In this document: one piece after another, positions 1 to 8,463 of the stretch
Layout: every line of letters starts with the position of its first letter
Numbering within the stretch: the stretch's first letter is position 1
Source: Kribbella capetownensis
Lineage (GTDB): Bacteria > Actinomycetota > Actinomycetes > Propionibacteriales > Kribbellaceae
Direction: 5' to 3'
NCBI RefSeq assembly: GCF_004331485.1
Contig: NZ_SJKD01000001.1
Span: 1,364,001-1,428,000 of the forward strand
DNA length: 64,000 nucleotides
Translations under genes and position numbers: made by a program
The notes under the pieces: generated by a model
What the model saw: only the letters and a program-made list of their open reading frames with translations
What the model was told of the DNA's origin: nothing
Databases searched by the model: none

Positions 1-46
1 GCGCCTCACTCACAACATCACCAGGTTCGTTGATGAGCTTCTTCAT
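1..46 (-). CDS. dhaK: DhaK-like dihydroxyacetone kinase subunit, N-terminus only
   Basis: Only the first 15 codons are inside the window, read leftwards off the edge: MKKLINEPGDVVSEA. This matches the very conserved N-terminus of DhaK, the dihydroxyacetone-binding subunit of dihydroxyacetone kinase, which usually begins MKKLIN followed by a short helix. Another in-frame ATG lies 9 bases upstream (ending at 55), giving MGA before the MKK. The gene is downstream of and co-directional with the MFS transporter, 45 bases away, with a short C5/G5 hairpin around 85-105 between them. The call rests on a very short stretch and should be confirmed from the neighbouring sequence. Confidence 0.55.
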   Translation of the reverse strand, partial: MKKLINEPGDVVSEA

Positions 47-91
47 GGCACCCATCTGAGCACACGCCCGCCCGGAACGGGAGCCCCCTGA

Positions 92-1330
92 TCACACGGG
101 GGTCGCGGCCTTCACCTCGGACAGCAACGGAATCGACCGGATCGGTCGGCTCAGCGTGAGCAGAAGAGACGCGACGGTGAGGATCGCGCCCAGAACGCCC
201 ACCGCGGTCCGGTGCCCGAAGCTCGCCAGCATCACGCCGCCGAGGGCAGGAGCAAGCGGCTGGGTGCTGGTGGCGAGGAACATGACGGCACTCTGCGCCC
301 GCCCTTGCAGATGGTCCGGTGTGATCAGCATCTGGTAGCCGAACAGACCTGAGTTGAGCGCCGGGAGCAGGAGCATCGCCAGGGAGAGCAGCACGATCAG
401 TGCGGCTGGTGCACTGGTGAAGGCGGTCGCCGTGAACGTGCACGCGACGATCCATGAGCCGACGATCGCGATGGCGCCGGTGCTGAACATGGCCAGCAGT
501 TTCGGGGTGAGGATCGCGCCGAGCAGGCCGCCGACGCCCATGCCGGTCTCCAGCAACCCGATCACGGACGGCCGGACGCCGCGCTGCTGGAGGTCGAGGA
601 TGAGGACCAGGACTGTCCCGTTGGCCGCGAAGTTCAGTGCGGTGGCGACCAGTGCGATCGTGCGCAGGGCGGGCTGCGCGAATAGCCAGGTGATACCGGA
701 GCGGATCGAGCGCAGCATCGGCTCGGGCTTGGCATCGCGGGTTTCGGGAGCGCCCAGTGGATGGCGGATCAGCGCCAGCAGACCGGACATCACCAGGTAG
801 GACAGTGCGTCGATCGCCACCGGGACCATGCGGCCGACGGCGAAGAGCAGTCCGCCCAGCGGTGCACCGGCCAGCGAAGCGACGTACATACGGCCCTGGT
901 TGGCGGCGACCGCGGTGCCGATGTCCTCGGGCGGGACGATCTGCCGGAGGGCGGCGTTCTGGGCCGGCATGAAGAAGGCGGTGCTCATGCCGCTGCCGAG
1001 GGCTACCACGATCAGGTGCCAGATGGTCAGGTCGTCCATCCAGCCGGCCACAACGACTGAGCCGTACAGTACGGCGCCTGTCACGCCGCAGCTGATCAGC
1101 ACTACCCGGCGGCTCGTCCGGTCGACCAGTGCTCCGGCCGGCAAGGAGGACAGGGTGGCACCCAGGGCGTACGCCGCACCGACCAGACCTGACTGTGCCG
1201 GAGAACCGGTGATGGCCATGGCGAGCAGCGTGAAGACGAAGGTGCTCATCGCCGAGCCGAGGGAGCTGATCGTCTGACCGCTCAGCAGCTTGAGGTAGTC
1301 GCCGTTGCGCAGTAACCCCCGACCTGACAT
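92..1330 (-). CDS. MFS transporter, DHA1-like exporter
   Basis: A membrane transporter of about 412 residues with roughly twelve hydrophobic segments. Near the start the chain has the MFS helix-1 pattern (GQTISSLGSAMSTF). After helix 2 comes GALVDRTSRRVVL, which is the MFS motif A loop. These proteins usually export drugs or metabolites by proton antiport, or belong to the enterobactin-exporter-like group. I chose ATG at 1330; the frame stays open to a TTG at 1360, but the ten extra residues look like upstream non-coding sequence. The substrate cannot be read from the sequence. It precedes the dhaK-like gene on the same strand. Confidence 0.85.
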   Translation of the reverse strand: MSGRGLLRNGDYLKLLSGQTISSLGSAMSTFVFTLLAMAITGSPAQSGLVGAAYALGATLSSLPAGALVDRTSRRVVLISCGVTGAVLYGSVVVAGWMDDLTIWHLIVVALGSGMSTAFFMPAQNAALRQIVPPEDIGTAVAANQGRMYVASLAGAPLGGLLFAVGRMVPVAIDALSYLVMSGLLALIRHPLGAPETRDAKPEPMLRSIRSGITWLFAQPALRTIALVATALNFAANGTVLVLILDLQQRGVRPSVIGLLETGMGVGGLLGAILTPKLLAMFSTGAIAIVGSWIVACTFTATAFTSAPAALIVLLSLAMLLLPALNSGLFGYQMLITPDHLQGRAQSAVMFLATSTQPLAPALGGVMLASFGHRTAVGVLGAILTVASLLLTLSRPIRSIPLLSEVKAATPV

Positions 1331-1387
1331 AACTGGGAGATTAGGTCCATACCAGGTCAATTACGGACGACTTGCAGCCTGCTGCAG

Positions 1388-1966
1388 TCAGTCCTTCGGG
1401 CGCAGGAGCGGCCGGACGACCTCGCGGGCGTCGTGGATGCGCGACTTGACCGTGCCGAGTGGGGCGCCGACCTCGGCGGCGATCTCCTCGTACGACAGGC
1501 CGTAGACGTCGCGGAGCACGAGCGGGGTGACCATCTGGGGCCGGTCGCGCTCCAGCGTCTCGAGTGCCTCGAGCAGGTCCAGGCGGGTGCCGGCGATGAC
1601 GCTGGTGGTGCGGGGGTCCGGCTTCTCCATCGCCTCCGGGTTGTGCGCGGCCTGGGCAGTGCGCTTCAGCTTGCGGTACGTCGACCGGGCCGAGTTCGCC
1701 GCGACCGAGTGGACCCAGGTGGAGAAGCTGCTCCGGCCGGAGTACGTGTGGATCTTGGTCGCGATGTTGAGCAGCGCTTCCTGAGCCGCGTCCTCGGCGT
1801 CCGCGGAGTACGGCAGCACACTGCGGCAGATGCGCAGTACCCGCGGATGGACCAGCCTGAGCAGGTCGTCCATCGCGTTCTTGTCGCCCCCCTTGGCCCG
1901 TTCGGCCAGGGCTCCGAGGTCGTCCGTCGGGCTGGTGCTCTCGCTCATCTGCGCCTTTGCTGTCAT
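1388..1966 (-). CDS. ECF RNA polymerase sigma factor
   Basis: A sigma-70 factor of the extracytoplasmic-function type, about 192 residues. Region 2 is visible in the stretch from LLRLVHPRVLRICR to FSTWVHSVAANSARSTYRKL, containing the AEDAAQEALL core-binding pattern. Region 4 ends the protein with GLSYEEIAAEVGAPLGTVKS, the helix-turn-helix that contacts the -35 element. The start is set at ATG 1966, which follows a G-rich Shine-Dalgarno-like GGGGGCGGA; an upstream ATG at 1999 almost touches the divergent kinase gene. No anti-sigma gene is adjacent. The divergent membrane kinase shares the control region, so a joint signalling role is plausible but inferred. Confidence 0.88.
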   Translation of the reverse strand: MTAKAQMSESTSPTDDLGALAERAKGGDKNAMDDLLRLVHPRVLRICRSVLPYSADAEDAAQEALLNIATKIHTYSGRSSFSTWVHSVAANSARSTYRKLKRTAQAAHNPEAMEKPDPRTTSVIAGTRLDLLEALETLERDRPQMVTPLVLRDVYGLSYEEIAAEVGAPLGTVKSRIHDAREVVRPLLRPKD

Positions 1967-2009
1967 TCCGCCCCCGGCAGGGGACTCCCAGTGATCCATA
2001 ATGCCTTGT

Positions 2010-3557
2010 ATGGGGGTCCCGACCAGACTTGGCCGCTACGTCGTGCGCCGACGCCTGGGCTCAGGCGGTTTCGCTACGGTATGGCTTGCTCACGATGAGC
2101 AACTGGATGCCGAGGTCGCGATCAAGGTGCTCGCGGACAACTGGGGCCACGACGACTCGGTCCGCCGCCGGTTCCTCGAGGAGGGCCGGTTCCTGCGCCG
2201 GGTCGAGTCCGAGCACGTGGTCCAGGTGCACGACGTCGGCGAACTCGACGACGGCCGCCCCTTCCTCGTGCTCACGTACGCCGATCGCGGCACCCTGGCC
2301 GACCGGCTGAAGAAGCAGCCGCTGCCGATGGTCGAGGCGGTCGACGTCGTCGTCCAGGTCGGCCGCGGCCTGCAGGCGCTGCATCGGCGCGGTCTGCTGC
2401 ACCGCGACGTGAAACCCGCGAACGTTCTGTTCCGCAGCACGGACGAGGGCGAGCGGGCCGTGCTGTCCGACCTCGGCCTCGGCAAGTCGCTGGACGAGGT
2501 GTCACGGATCACAATGCCCGGCGGCACCCCGTCGTACGTCGCTCCCGAACAGGCGATGGGTGAGCGGCTGGACCAGCGCGCCGACCAGTACTCCCTCGGC
2601 GCAGTCGCGTACGCCGCTTTGACCGGGCGGTCACCCCACCAGCTCGACGGCCTCGGCGCGGCCGGCCGGGTCGCGGCGCCGCCACCGCCGAGCTCACTCG
2701 GGTTCGAGCTGCCCGAGCAGGTCGACGCCGCGATCGTGCGGGCCCTGGACCCGGACCGGGAGAAGCGCTGGCCGGATGTGCAGTCGTTCACTCGTGAGCT
2801 CGTCGGTGGTCTGGACGAGACCACGCACGGATTCGTGCCGGCGTCCTACGGCATCCGCGACACCTCCGTGGTCGACAGCCCGTCGGACGACAGCGAGACG
2901 ACCGCCCTCAGCGACGCCAACAAGCCCACGATCGTCAAGCCGGCGCCCGAGCAGCCCGAGGAGACCGCTCCGGCCGTCGCCTCGGTCGAGCCGGCCACGG
3001 AGCCGGTGACTGCTCCGAAGCGGAAGCGGCACCGAGGCCGATGGGTGCTCGCTGCCGTCCTGGCACTGATCGTGGGCGGTGGGGCCGGGTTCGGAGCGCA
3101 GCGCTACCTGTCCGGGCGCGAGGTCGTGCCGCTCTCCTACGGCTGGGTCAACCTGGAGATGCCGAAGGGGTGGGCGAAGTCGGTCGCCGACGCGGACTGG
3201 CAGCCGCCGGGCACCACGCTGTCGTACCCGGCGCTCCGGGTCAGCCAGGACCCGAGCTGGTCGACGAGGTCACCCGGAGTCTTCATCGGCATGACCGACG
3301 CGCAGGTCGCCCGCCTGTCGGTCGGTAGCGGTAAGTCGTTCGGCTGCGTCGCCGACGAGGAGGTCAAGTCCTCGACGGTCAACGGTTCCGCGGTGACCGA
3401 GCGGTTCTCCACCGGCTGCGGTGACGGCGGCAGTATGCTCCTGCAGCGAGTCGTGGACACGGGGACCACCGGCTCGATGCTCGTTCAGGTCCTGGTACCG
3501 GCCAACGGCCGCGACCAGGCCCTCGAGATCGCCCACTCGGTGTCGTTCACCGGCTGA
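2010..3557 (+). CDS. Membrane Ser/Thr protein kinase with extracellular sensor domain
   Basis: A Hanks-type (PknB-like) kinase of about 515 residues. The glycine-rich loop GSGGFATVW, the catalytic lysine in VAIKVL (about K39), HRDVKPANV (about 131-139) and the metal-binding DLG (about 154-156, in place of DFG) are all present, followed by PSYVAPEQ in the activation segment. A disordered Pro/Glu/Ala linker leads to a single transmembrane helix at about 345-363. About 150 external residues contain several cysteines and no PASTA repeat. ATG 2010 is preferred over ATG 2001 because the conserved kinase N-lobe starts right after it. The two tail-anchored paralogues at 6.5-8.1 kb have C-terminal domains of similar style. 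Confidence 0.9.
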   Translation: MGVPTRLGRYVVRRRLGSGGFATVWLAHDEQLDAEVAIKVLADNWGHDDSVRRRFLEEGRFLRRVESEHVVQVHDVGELDDGRPFLVLTYADRGTLADRLKKQPLPMVEAVDVVVQVGRGLQALHRRGLLHRDVKPANVLFRSTDEGERAVLSDLGLGKSLDEVSRITMPGGTPSYVAPEQAMGERLDQRADQYSLGAVAYAALTGRSPHQLDGLGAAGRVAAPPPPSSLGFELPEQVDAAIVRALDPDREKRWPDVQSFTRELVGGLDETTHGFVPASYGIRDTSVVDSPSDDSETTALSDANKPTIVKPAPEQPEETAPAVASVEPATEPVTAPKRKRHRGRWVLAAVLALIVGGGAGFGAQRYLSGREVVPLSYGWVNLEMPKGWAKSVADADWQPPGTTLSYPALRVSQDPSWSTRSPGVFIGMTDAQVARLSVGSGKSFGCVADEEVKSSTVNGSAVTERFSTGCGDGGSMLLQRVVDTGTTGSMLVQVLVPANGRDQALEIAHSVSFTG

Positions 3558-3705
3558 CGAGCGCTTCTGTCCTGCTCGGTCCCGAGGAAGTCCCTGGTGT
3601 TGCGTTTCGCGTTCGACCGGCTGCGGCCGTCACCTGCCCTGATCCAGTCCACCCGTCGCGGCTTCTACCGCCTCCGCTCCACCATCTTCCGAGCCATCTG
3701 GCCGA

Positions 3706-4614
3706 TTGACTGACCGGACTTCGGGTACGGCGTACAGCGTGTTCGACGGTTTCACGACATTCGACGTACCAGTGTCCGGGGCAACCATCCACGGCCGCCG
3801 CGGCGGCGACGGACCGCCCGTCCTGCTGCTGCACGGTTTCCCGGAGACACACGTCATGTGGCATCGCGTCGCCCCAGCGCTGGCCCGGGAATTCAGCGTG
3901 GTCGCGACCGACCTGACCGGCTTCGGTGACAGCACGGCCGGTGACACCCACTCGATGCGGGAGCTGGCCACGCACCAGGTCGAAGTGATGCAAGCCTTCG
4001 GGTACGACGCTTTCGCGGTAGCCGGTCACGATCGGGGTGCCCGGTGCGCGTACCGGATGGCGCTCGACCACCCGGACGTCGTGACGAGGCTCGCCGTACT
4101 GGACATTGTGCCGACCGGGGATGCGTTCGACCGGGCGGACAAGGAGTTCGCGCTGGGGTACTGGGTCTGGTCGTTCCTGGCGGCGCCGGAGCCGATCCCG
4201 GAACGCCTGATAGCGCAGGAACCTGAGCTGTTCGTGCAGCATTGCCTGGACAGTTGGTCCGCGGCCGACGTGTTCCCGCGAGAGGTCCGGAACGAGTACG
4301 TGCGCCACTTCCGCGATCCTGCCACCGTGCACGCGATCTGCGAGGAGTACCGCGCCGCGGCGACTGTCGACCACCAGCACGACACGGCCGATCGCGGCGT
4401 ACGGCGGATCGGCTGTCCGGTGCTGGCGTTGTGGGACCCGTCGGGTGCGGTGGTCAGTTGGTACGGCGATCCGATCGCGATCTGGCGGGAGTGGGCGGAC
4501 GAGGTCGTGGGAGCGCCGATTCCAGCCGGGCACTTCATGGCCGAAGAGGCTCCGGCCGAGACACTCGATCGGTTGATGCCCTTTCTGCGTGGGGATGTAC
4601 GGTCAGCCAGGTGA
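3706..4614 (+). CDS. Alpha/beta hydrolase, haloacetate dehalogenase-like
   Basis: A cytoplasmic alpha/beta hydrolase of 302 residues. LLLHGFPETHVMW forms the oxyanion region. GHDRGARCAYRMALDHPD is the nucleophile elbow with Asp instead of Ser, as in haloacetate/fluoroacetate dehalogenases and epoxide hydrolases. Following sequence including LAVLDIVPT also matches that family, and the catalytic His lies in AGHFMAEE. The expected role is hydrolysis of a carbon-halogen or epoxide bond; the substrate is unknown. The frame begins with TTG at 3706, and a GTG at 3739 is an alternative start. The last 80 bases overlap the convergent MFS gene. Confidence 0.82.
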   Translation: MTDRTSGTAYSVFDGFTTFDVPVSGATIHGRRGGDGPPVLLLHGFPETHVMWHRVAPALAREFSVVATDLTGFGDSTAGDTHSMRELATHQVEVMQAFGYDAFAVAGHDRGARCAYRMALDHPDVVTRLAVLDIVPTGDAFDRADKEFALGYWVWSFLAAPEPIPERLIAQEPELFVQHCLDSWSAADVFPREVRNEYVRHFRDPATVHAICEEYRAAATVDHQHDTADRGVRRIGCPVLALWDPSGAVVSWYGDPIAIWREWADEVVGAPIPAGHFMAEEAPAETLDRLMPFLRGDVRSAR

Positions 4615-5728
4615 TGGCCAGCCCGACCAGCCACAGGCTGGTGCCGATGTAGGCGAGGGTGTGGAGGCCGGTGATCATGCCGGCCGGTCTGCCGACGATC
4701 GCGCCGTACAGAATGATGCCGATGGCACCGAATGCCTGCCGGCAGGTGTTGTTGACGCCGCTGGCGAAGCCGGCGCGGTCGGGCGGCAGTGAGGCGACCG
4801 CTGCGTTGACGACGGCGGCGGTGAGGAAACCCATGCCGATGCCGAGGCCGAGCTCTACGGGTATGAGCTCGCGGTAGCCGCCGTGAACTATCAGCAGGCA
4901 GGCCGATCCGGCTGCTCCGAGCACCAGACCGATGGTCATGGGCAGTCGAGGACCGTAGCGGGCGGTGATGCGGCCGGACACCGGAGCGAGTACGGAGAGC
5001 GGCAGGAACAACGCGATGAGCTCGAGACCGGCCCGGAACGCGTTGTGGCCAAGGTGTTCCTGGAGATACAGCGTCAGTACGAGGACTGTGCCGAGACCGA
5101 CCAGATTCATCAGGCCGGCGGTGACATTCGCACCGACGAAGTCCTTGCCGATGCGGAGTGGGCTCCGCGTGCCTTGCCGGGCCGATTGATGCTGGGGGAT
5201 CAGGCGGAAGGCCAGTGGCAGGCCTACGGCGATGATCGGGAGGTTGATCAGGAACACAGCCCGCCATCCGAGGCCACTGACCAGCGCACCGCCCAGCAGC
5301 GGACCGGACGGCAGCGAGAGTGCTCCGGCGCCGGCCCAGATGCCGACCGCACGAGCCCTTGCCGCACGGTCGACGTACCGGTCGGTGATGACGGCCAGCG
5401 TGCCGGGGAGGAGCAGAGCGGCGCCGATGCCTTGTATTGCGCGCGCCGCCACGAGTAGCTCGATGGTCGGAGCCACACCACAGCCGAGCGAGGCCAAACC
5501 GAACACGGTGAGACCTGCGAGCACCACGCGCCGGTGACCGATCCGGTCGCCCAGTGCGCCGCAGACGAGGAGCAGCGCGGCGAGCGTGATCATGTAGCCG
5601 TCGACGACCCACTGCTGTCCGGCGAGCGTCGTACCGAGGTCGATCCGGATGTCCGGAAGCGCAACGTTGACTACGGTCACGTCGAGCTGGACCAGGAAGA
5701 TCCCGACGCAGAGGAGGGCGAGAAGCAT
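4535..5728 (-). CDS. MFS transporter, DHA2 (QacA/EmrB-like) efflux protein
   Basis: An exporter of about 397 residues with the DHA2 signature at the N-terminus (FLVQLDVTVVNVALPDI) and motif A (LGDRIGHRRVVLAG). A motif C-like stretch, SGPLLGGALV, follows. It is short for a 14-helix DHA2 protein, so a pair of helices may be missing. Start is ATG 5728 with GAGG upstream; a TTG at 5737 adds three residues. It is divergent from an ArsR-family regulator and a palindrome lies between them, so substrate-induced efflux controlled by that regulator is likely. Its 3' end overlaps the hydrolase gene on the other strand by 80 bases. Confidence 0.87.
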   Translation of the reverse strand: MLLALLCVGIFLVQLDVTVVNVALPDIRIDLGTTLAGQQWVVDGYMITLAALLLVCGALGDRIGHRRVVLAGLTVFGLASLGCGVAPTIELLVAARAIQGIGAALLLPGTLAVITDRYVDRAARARAVGIWAGAGALSLPSGPLLGGALVSGLGWRAVFLINLPIIAVGLPLAFRLIPQHQSARQGTRSPLRIGKDFVGANVTAGLMNLVGLGTVLVLTLYLQEHLGHNAFRAGLELIALFLPLSVLAPVSGRITARYGPRLPMTIGLVLGAAGSACLLIVHGGYRELIPVELGLGIGMGFLTAAVVNAAVASLPPDRAGFASGVNNTCRQAFGAIGIILYGAIVGRPAGMITGLHTLAYIGTSLWLVGLAITWLTVHPHAERASTDRVSRPEPLRP

Positions 5729-5750
5729 GTGTTCCAACCTCGCATCGAAT

Positions 5751-5772
5751 CACTTCGGGTTGCGTCGAAGTG
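5751..5772. promoter_or_regulatory. Palindromic operator between MFS and ArsR genes
   Basis: CACTTCG and CGAAGTG form a perfect 7-base inverted repeat with an 8-base spacer. It lies 23 bases upstream of the MFS start and 22 bases upstream of the ArsR start. Its position and symmetry fit an ArsR-type autoregulatory operator. Binding is inferred. Confidence 0.5.
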
Positions 5773-5793
5773 TGACGGTGTGAGCATGGAGAC

Positions 5794-6531
5794 ATGGAGT
5801 TCACCGGGGATGCGGATGTGGCCCGCGCGGCCGCACTGCTGGCTGAGCCCGCTCGCGCGAAGGTGCTGATGGCGCTGGCGGACGGCCGGGCGCTCCCTGC
5901 GTCCCTGCTCGCCACCGAGGCCGGTGTGTCACCGCAGACGGTCAGCTCACACCTCCACAAGCTGCTGGATGGCGGTCTACTGGAGATGGAGCGCTCCGGG
6001 CGGCACAGGTACTACCGGCTCGCTGGTCCCGAGGTGGCCGCGGCGGTGGAGGCAGTGGCACGCATCGCCAAGCCGCAGCCGATCAACTCGCTCCGGCAGA
6101 GCACTCGCGCCGCGGCACTCCGCGAGGCGCGCACCTGCTACGACCACCTGGCCGGTCGGCTGGGCGTTGCCCTGCTCGAAGGCCTGGTACGGCGTGAGGC
6201 ACTGGTGCGGACTGACGGCGGCACCGGCACGGACCGTCGGCCGGAGGATCCACTGGCGCAGCAGCTACCGGATGGGCCGTACGCGTTGGGTCCTGCGGCT
6301 TCCGAGGTCTTCGGCGAGCTGGGTGTCGACCTGTCGGAGAAGGCATCTGGCCGACGGCTGCTGAGGTTCTGCGTCGACTGGAGTGAGCAACGGCATCACC
6401 TGGCCGGTCGCCTGGGCGCGATGGTCGCCAACGCAACACTGGAACGGGACTGGGTACGTCGGAGGCCCCGACAGCGCGCAGTCGACCTCACGGATGCCGG
6501 TCGGCACGCTCTGGCTGACCTGCTCGGTTAG
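5794..6531 (+). CDS. ArsR-family winged-helix transcriptional regulator
   Basis: A 245-residue regulator. The N-terminal third is an ArsR helix-turn-helix: LLAEPARAKVLMALADGRALPA, then the recognition helix in AGVSPQTVSSHLHKLLDGGLL, then a wing with RSGRHRYYRL. No metal-binding CxC motif is seen, so it probably senses an organic ligand. The C-terminal 150 residues are an extension found in larger ArsR relatives. It is transcribed away from the MFS exporter and probably represses both. Its stop codon overlaps the end of the next, convergent gene by four bases. Confidence 0.88.
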   Translation: MEFTGDADVARAAALLAEPARAKVLMALADGRALPASLLATEAGVSPQTVSSHLHKLLDGGLLEMERSGRHRYYRLAGPEVAAAVEAVARIAKPQPINSLRQSTRAAALREARTCYDHLAGRLGVALLEGLVRREALVRTDGGTGTDRRPEDPLAQQLPDGPYALGPAASEVFGELGVDLSEKASGRRLLRFCVDWSEQRHHLAGRLGAMVANATLERDWVRRRPRQRAVDLTDAGRHALADLLG

Positions 6532-7244
6532 GGCGTGTCCCGGCGTACGACGCTCTTGGACGCGTGGTCGAGAACGTCGAGCAACGCGTCCTTGTCCTGC
6601 GGGAGACCGGTCGAGCTCATCTCGATCGCGCAGAGGCCACTGTCGTCGGCGACCCAGCGGACGATGACGTACCGGATCACCCCCTCGGACGTCTGCGACT
6701 CGGGCGGAAGGTAGGTGTAGGCGAGCGTGGCCTGGTCGTCCTCCACTTGCTGGGAAACGATCGTCAGCAACTGGTTCTTGTCCAGGGTGTTGAGGTCCTT
6801 GATCCGCGCGGCCATCGACGCCGCCGGGGGACGGCTGATGGTGAAGCCCGCCTCGATCCGGATCCAGCGCTTCGACGTCGGATCGGTGAACCGCGCGTAG
6901 TTCGGCGGATCGGGCTGGGTGATCCGCCAGTTGTACGGCACCCGGGCGCTGACATGGGACTTGACCACGAGCTCCGCGGTGAACGACCGGGTCTTGTAGC
7001 TGATGTCGTCCGCCTGCAGCGCAGGCCTGTTGTCGGGCTTGGGGGTGCGCGTCGGCGCCGCGGGTGTGGGTGTCCCCGACGGCGTCGGTGATGCGGTCCC
7101 GAGTGGAGCCGCCGCGCCGGACGCCACCGCGGGCTGCGCCTCGCCGATCAGCAGTCCGACCCCGTATCCGCCCGCGCCTCCGAGGGCCGTGATCACCACC
7201 AGCCCGGATCCCAGCAGGGCGCCAACCGTCCCCCGACGAGCCAC
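6528..7244 (-). CDS. Membrane-anchored protein of unknown function (paralogue 1)
   Basis: A 238-residue protein with one N-terminal transmembrane or signal-anchor helix (about 8-33). A Pro/Thr/Ser-rich linker (about 45-75) and an exported domain of about 160 residues follow. The C-terminal domain shares the pattern RYVIVRWV, then EMS.TGLP.D..ALLD, with the next gene at 7364, so they are paralogues. The folded part resembles the extracellular domains attached to actinobacterial Ser/Thr kinases such as the one at 2010-3557. I cannot assign a biochemical function. It could be a cell-surface sensor or a lipoprotein-like accessory factor. Confidence 0.7.
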   Translation of the reverse strand: MARRGTVGALLGSGLVVITALGGAGGYGVGLLIGEAQPAVASGAAAPLGTASPTPSGTPTPAAPTRTPKPDNRPALQADDISYKTRSFTAELVVKSHVSARVPYNWRITQPDPPNYARFTDPTSKRWIRIEAGFTISRPPAASMAARIKDLNTLDKNQLLTIVSQQVEDDQATLAYTYLPPESQTSEGVIRYVIVRWVADDSGLCAIEMSSTGLPQDKDALLDVLDHASKSVVRRDTP

Positions 7245-7330
7245 GCCTGCCTCACCTCCCCACTCGAAGCCCTACTTCAATGACACTTCAACCCGCCACA
7301 AGGTTGCAGCAGCCCGGTAACGATTCCATG

Positions 7331-7352
7331 AAAAAGCTGCCGGCGGGGCAGC
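7331..7352 (-). terminator. Rho-independent terminator
   Basis: GCTGCC (7336-7341) pairs with GGCAGC (7347-7352) around a 5-base loop. Read on the minus strand, the hairpin is followed by TTTTT. It starts 12 bases past the stop of the paralogue-2 gene, whose transcript it should end. Confidence 0.75.
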
Positions 7353-7363
7353 AGACCTTCGGC

Positions 7364-8086
7364 TCAGCCGGTCTCGCGGACCGACTGGGTGGCCCTCAGC
7401 AGGACCTCGTCCAGCGCGGGCGAGTCGTCGGGCAGGCCGGTGATGCTCATCTCCACGTTGGCCAGGTCGTCGCCGTTGGTCGAGACCCAGCGGACGATCA
7501 CGTAGCGCAGGGTGTCGGTCGGAATGTAGGTGTAGACCAGCGTCGAGACCGTCCGCATCTGGTCGTCGTCGCCGACGATCTGCTCGGTGGTCTGGGACTG
7601 GATCCGCAGGTCGTCCTGCGGCGGCAGGCTCTTCTTCAGGTCGATGACGAGGCCCGCCAGCGCGTCCTTGGTGGGGATCGGCGGGCGGTTCGCCTCCACC
7701 CGGACACCCCGCTCGTTGCGGGAATCGAGGTACTTGACCTCGGCCGGACGCTTCGGGTCCGTCTTGAAGTGCCAGCCGTCCGGTACCTCGATCGCCATCT
7801 GCACCGACTGGTAGTCCTTCGGCGAGACCGTGAAGGTACGCCGCCGGAAGCTCAGGTCGGTCTCTAGCGGCGGGATCGTGTTGGGCACCGGAGTCTTGAC
7901 CGGCAGCGGCGGATCGGACGGTGTCTGCGACGGGGTAGGCCCGGCCGGTGTCACCTGACCGAGCGGGGCCGCCTCACCGGAGGCCGTCGCCGCCGGGATG
8001 TCCCAGCGATCGCCGGCGAAGTAGCCGCCGGCCGCCCCGAGGACCGTGATCAGCAGCAGAACGATGACCAGAATCGGACGTTTCAC
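7364..8086 (-). CDS. Membrane-anchored protein of unknown function (paralogue 2)
   Basis: A 240-residue paralogue of the preceding gene. It has an N-terminal hydrophobic helix (about 4-24), a Pro/Thr-rich spacer (about 45-75) and a C-terminal exported domain with RYVIVRWV and EMSITGLPDD. The GTG start at 8086 overlaps the TGA of a small upstream frame (GTGA), indicating translational coupling. A T-tailed hairpin follows the gene. Tandem duplication of this family next to a regulator/exporter pair is visible, but its function is not known to me. Confidence 0.7.
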   Translation of the reverse strand: MKRPILVIVLLLITVLGAAGGYFAGDRWDIPAATASGEAAPLGQVTPAGPTPSQTPSDPPLPVKTPVPNTIPPLETDLSFRRRTFTVSPKDYQSVQMAIEVPDGWHFKTDPKRPAEVKYLDSRNERGVRVEANRPPIPTKDALAGLVIDLKKSLPPQDDLRIQSQTTEQIVGDDDQMRTVSTLVYTYIPTDTLRYVIVRWVSTNGDDLANVEMSITGLPDDSPALDEVLLRATQSVRETG

Positions 8087-8253
8087 CGGCCCACCGATCC
8101 GCGGTTCGGCGCCTGCTCGGTGGCGTCGAGGAGGGCGTCGTACGGCGGGACCCGCGGGTTGCCGGTGGGTGGGTTCGAGGGCAGGCTGCAGCGTCCGGCC
8201 GGCCGCGGAGCGTACGGCGGGCTGACCGGTCGGGCGCAGGCGGTCGCGGACAC
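8083..8253 (-). CDS. Small proline-rich protein, translationally coupled
   Basis: A 56-codon frame starting with GTG at 8253. Nearly every third position is G or C, as in neighbouring genes, and it encodes a Pro-rich peptide beginning VSATACARPV. It stops with TGA inside the GTGA that starts the downstream paralogue, the usual arrangement of coupled genes here. An AGGA-like purine stretch precedes the start closely. There is no known family; it could be a coupling leader peptide. Evidence is coding bias plus overlap only. Confidence 0.4.
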   Translation of the reverse strand: MSATACARPVSPPYAPRPAGRCSLPSNPPTGNPRVPPYDALLDATEQAPNRGSVGR

Positions 8254-8343
8254 ATCCTCATCTTCTCAGGCGACCCGGGCAGGGACCCAAAACGTGTGAT
8301 CCGGTTTTCGCACCGGCCCGAACTGAATCCTTTCAACGAGGTC

Positions 8344-8372
8344 TTGACACCCCTCCGGGGCGACCGTAGCGT
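8344..8372 (+). promoter_or_regulatory. Sigma-70-like promoter of the sugar-uptake operon
   Basis: TTGACA at 8344-8349 and TAGCGT at 8367-8372 are separated by 17 bases, about 90 bases upstream of the lipoprotein gene. Between it and the start lies a repeated octamer (ACACGAAT then ACACGATT, 8391-8406) that could be a regulator site. Confidence 0.55.
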
Positions 8373-8463
8373 CCCGCGTGAAAAAAGTAACACGAATACA
8401 CGATTACTTCACATCCCACAGCGGTACTTCAGAGGCGGCTGTCGCCTCGCTCAGGAGGAACTC

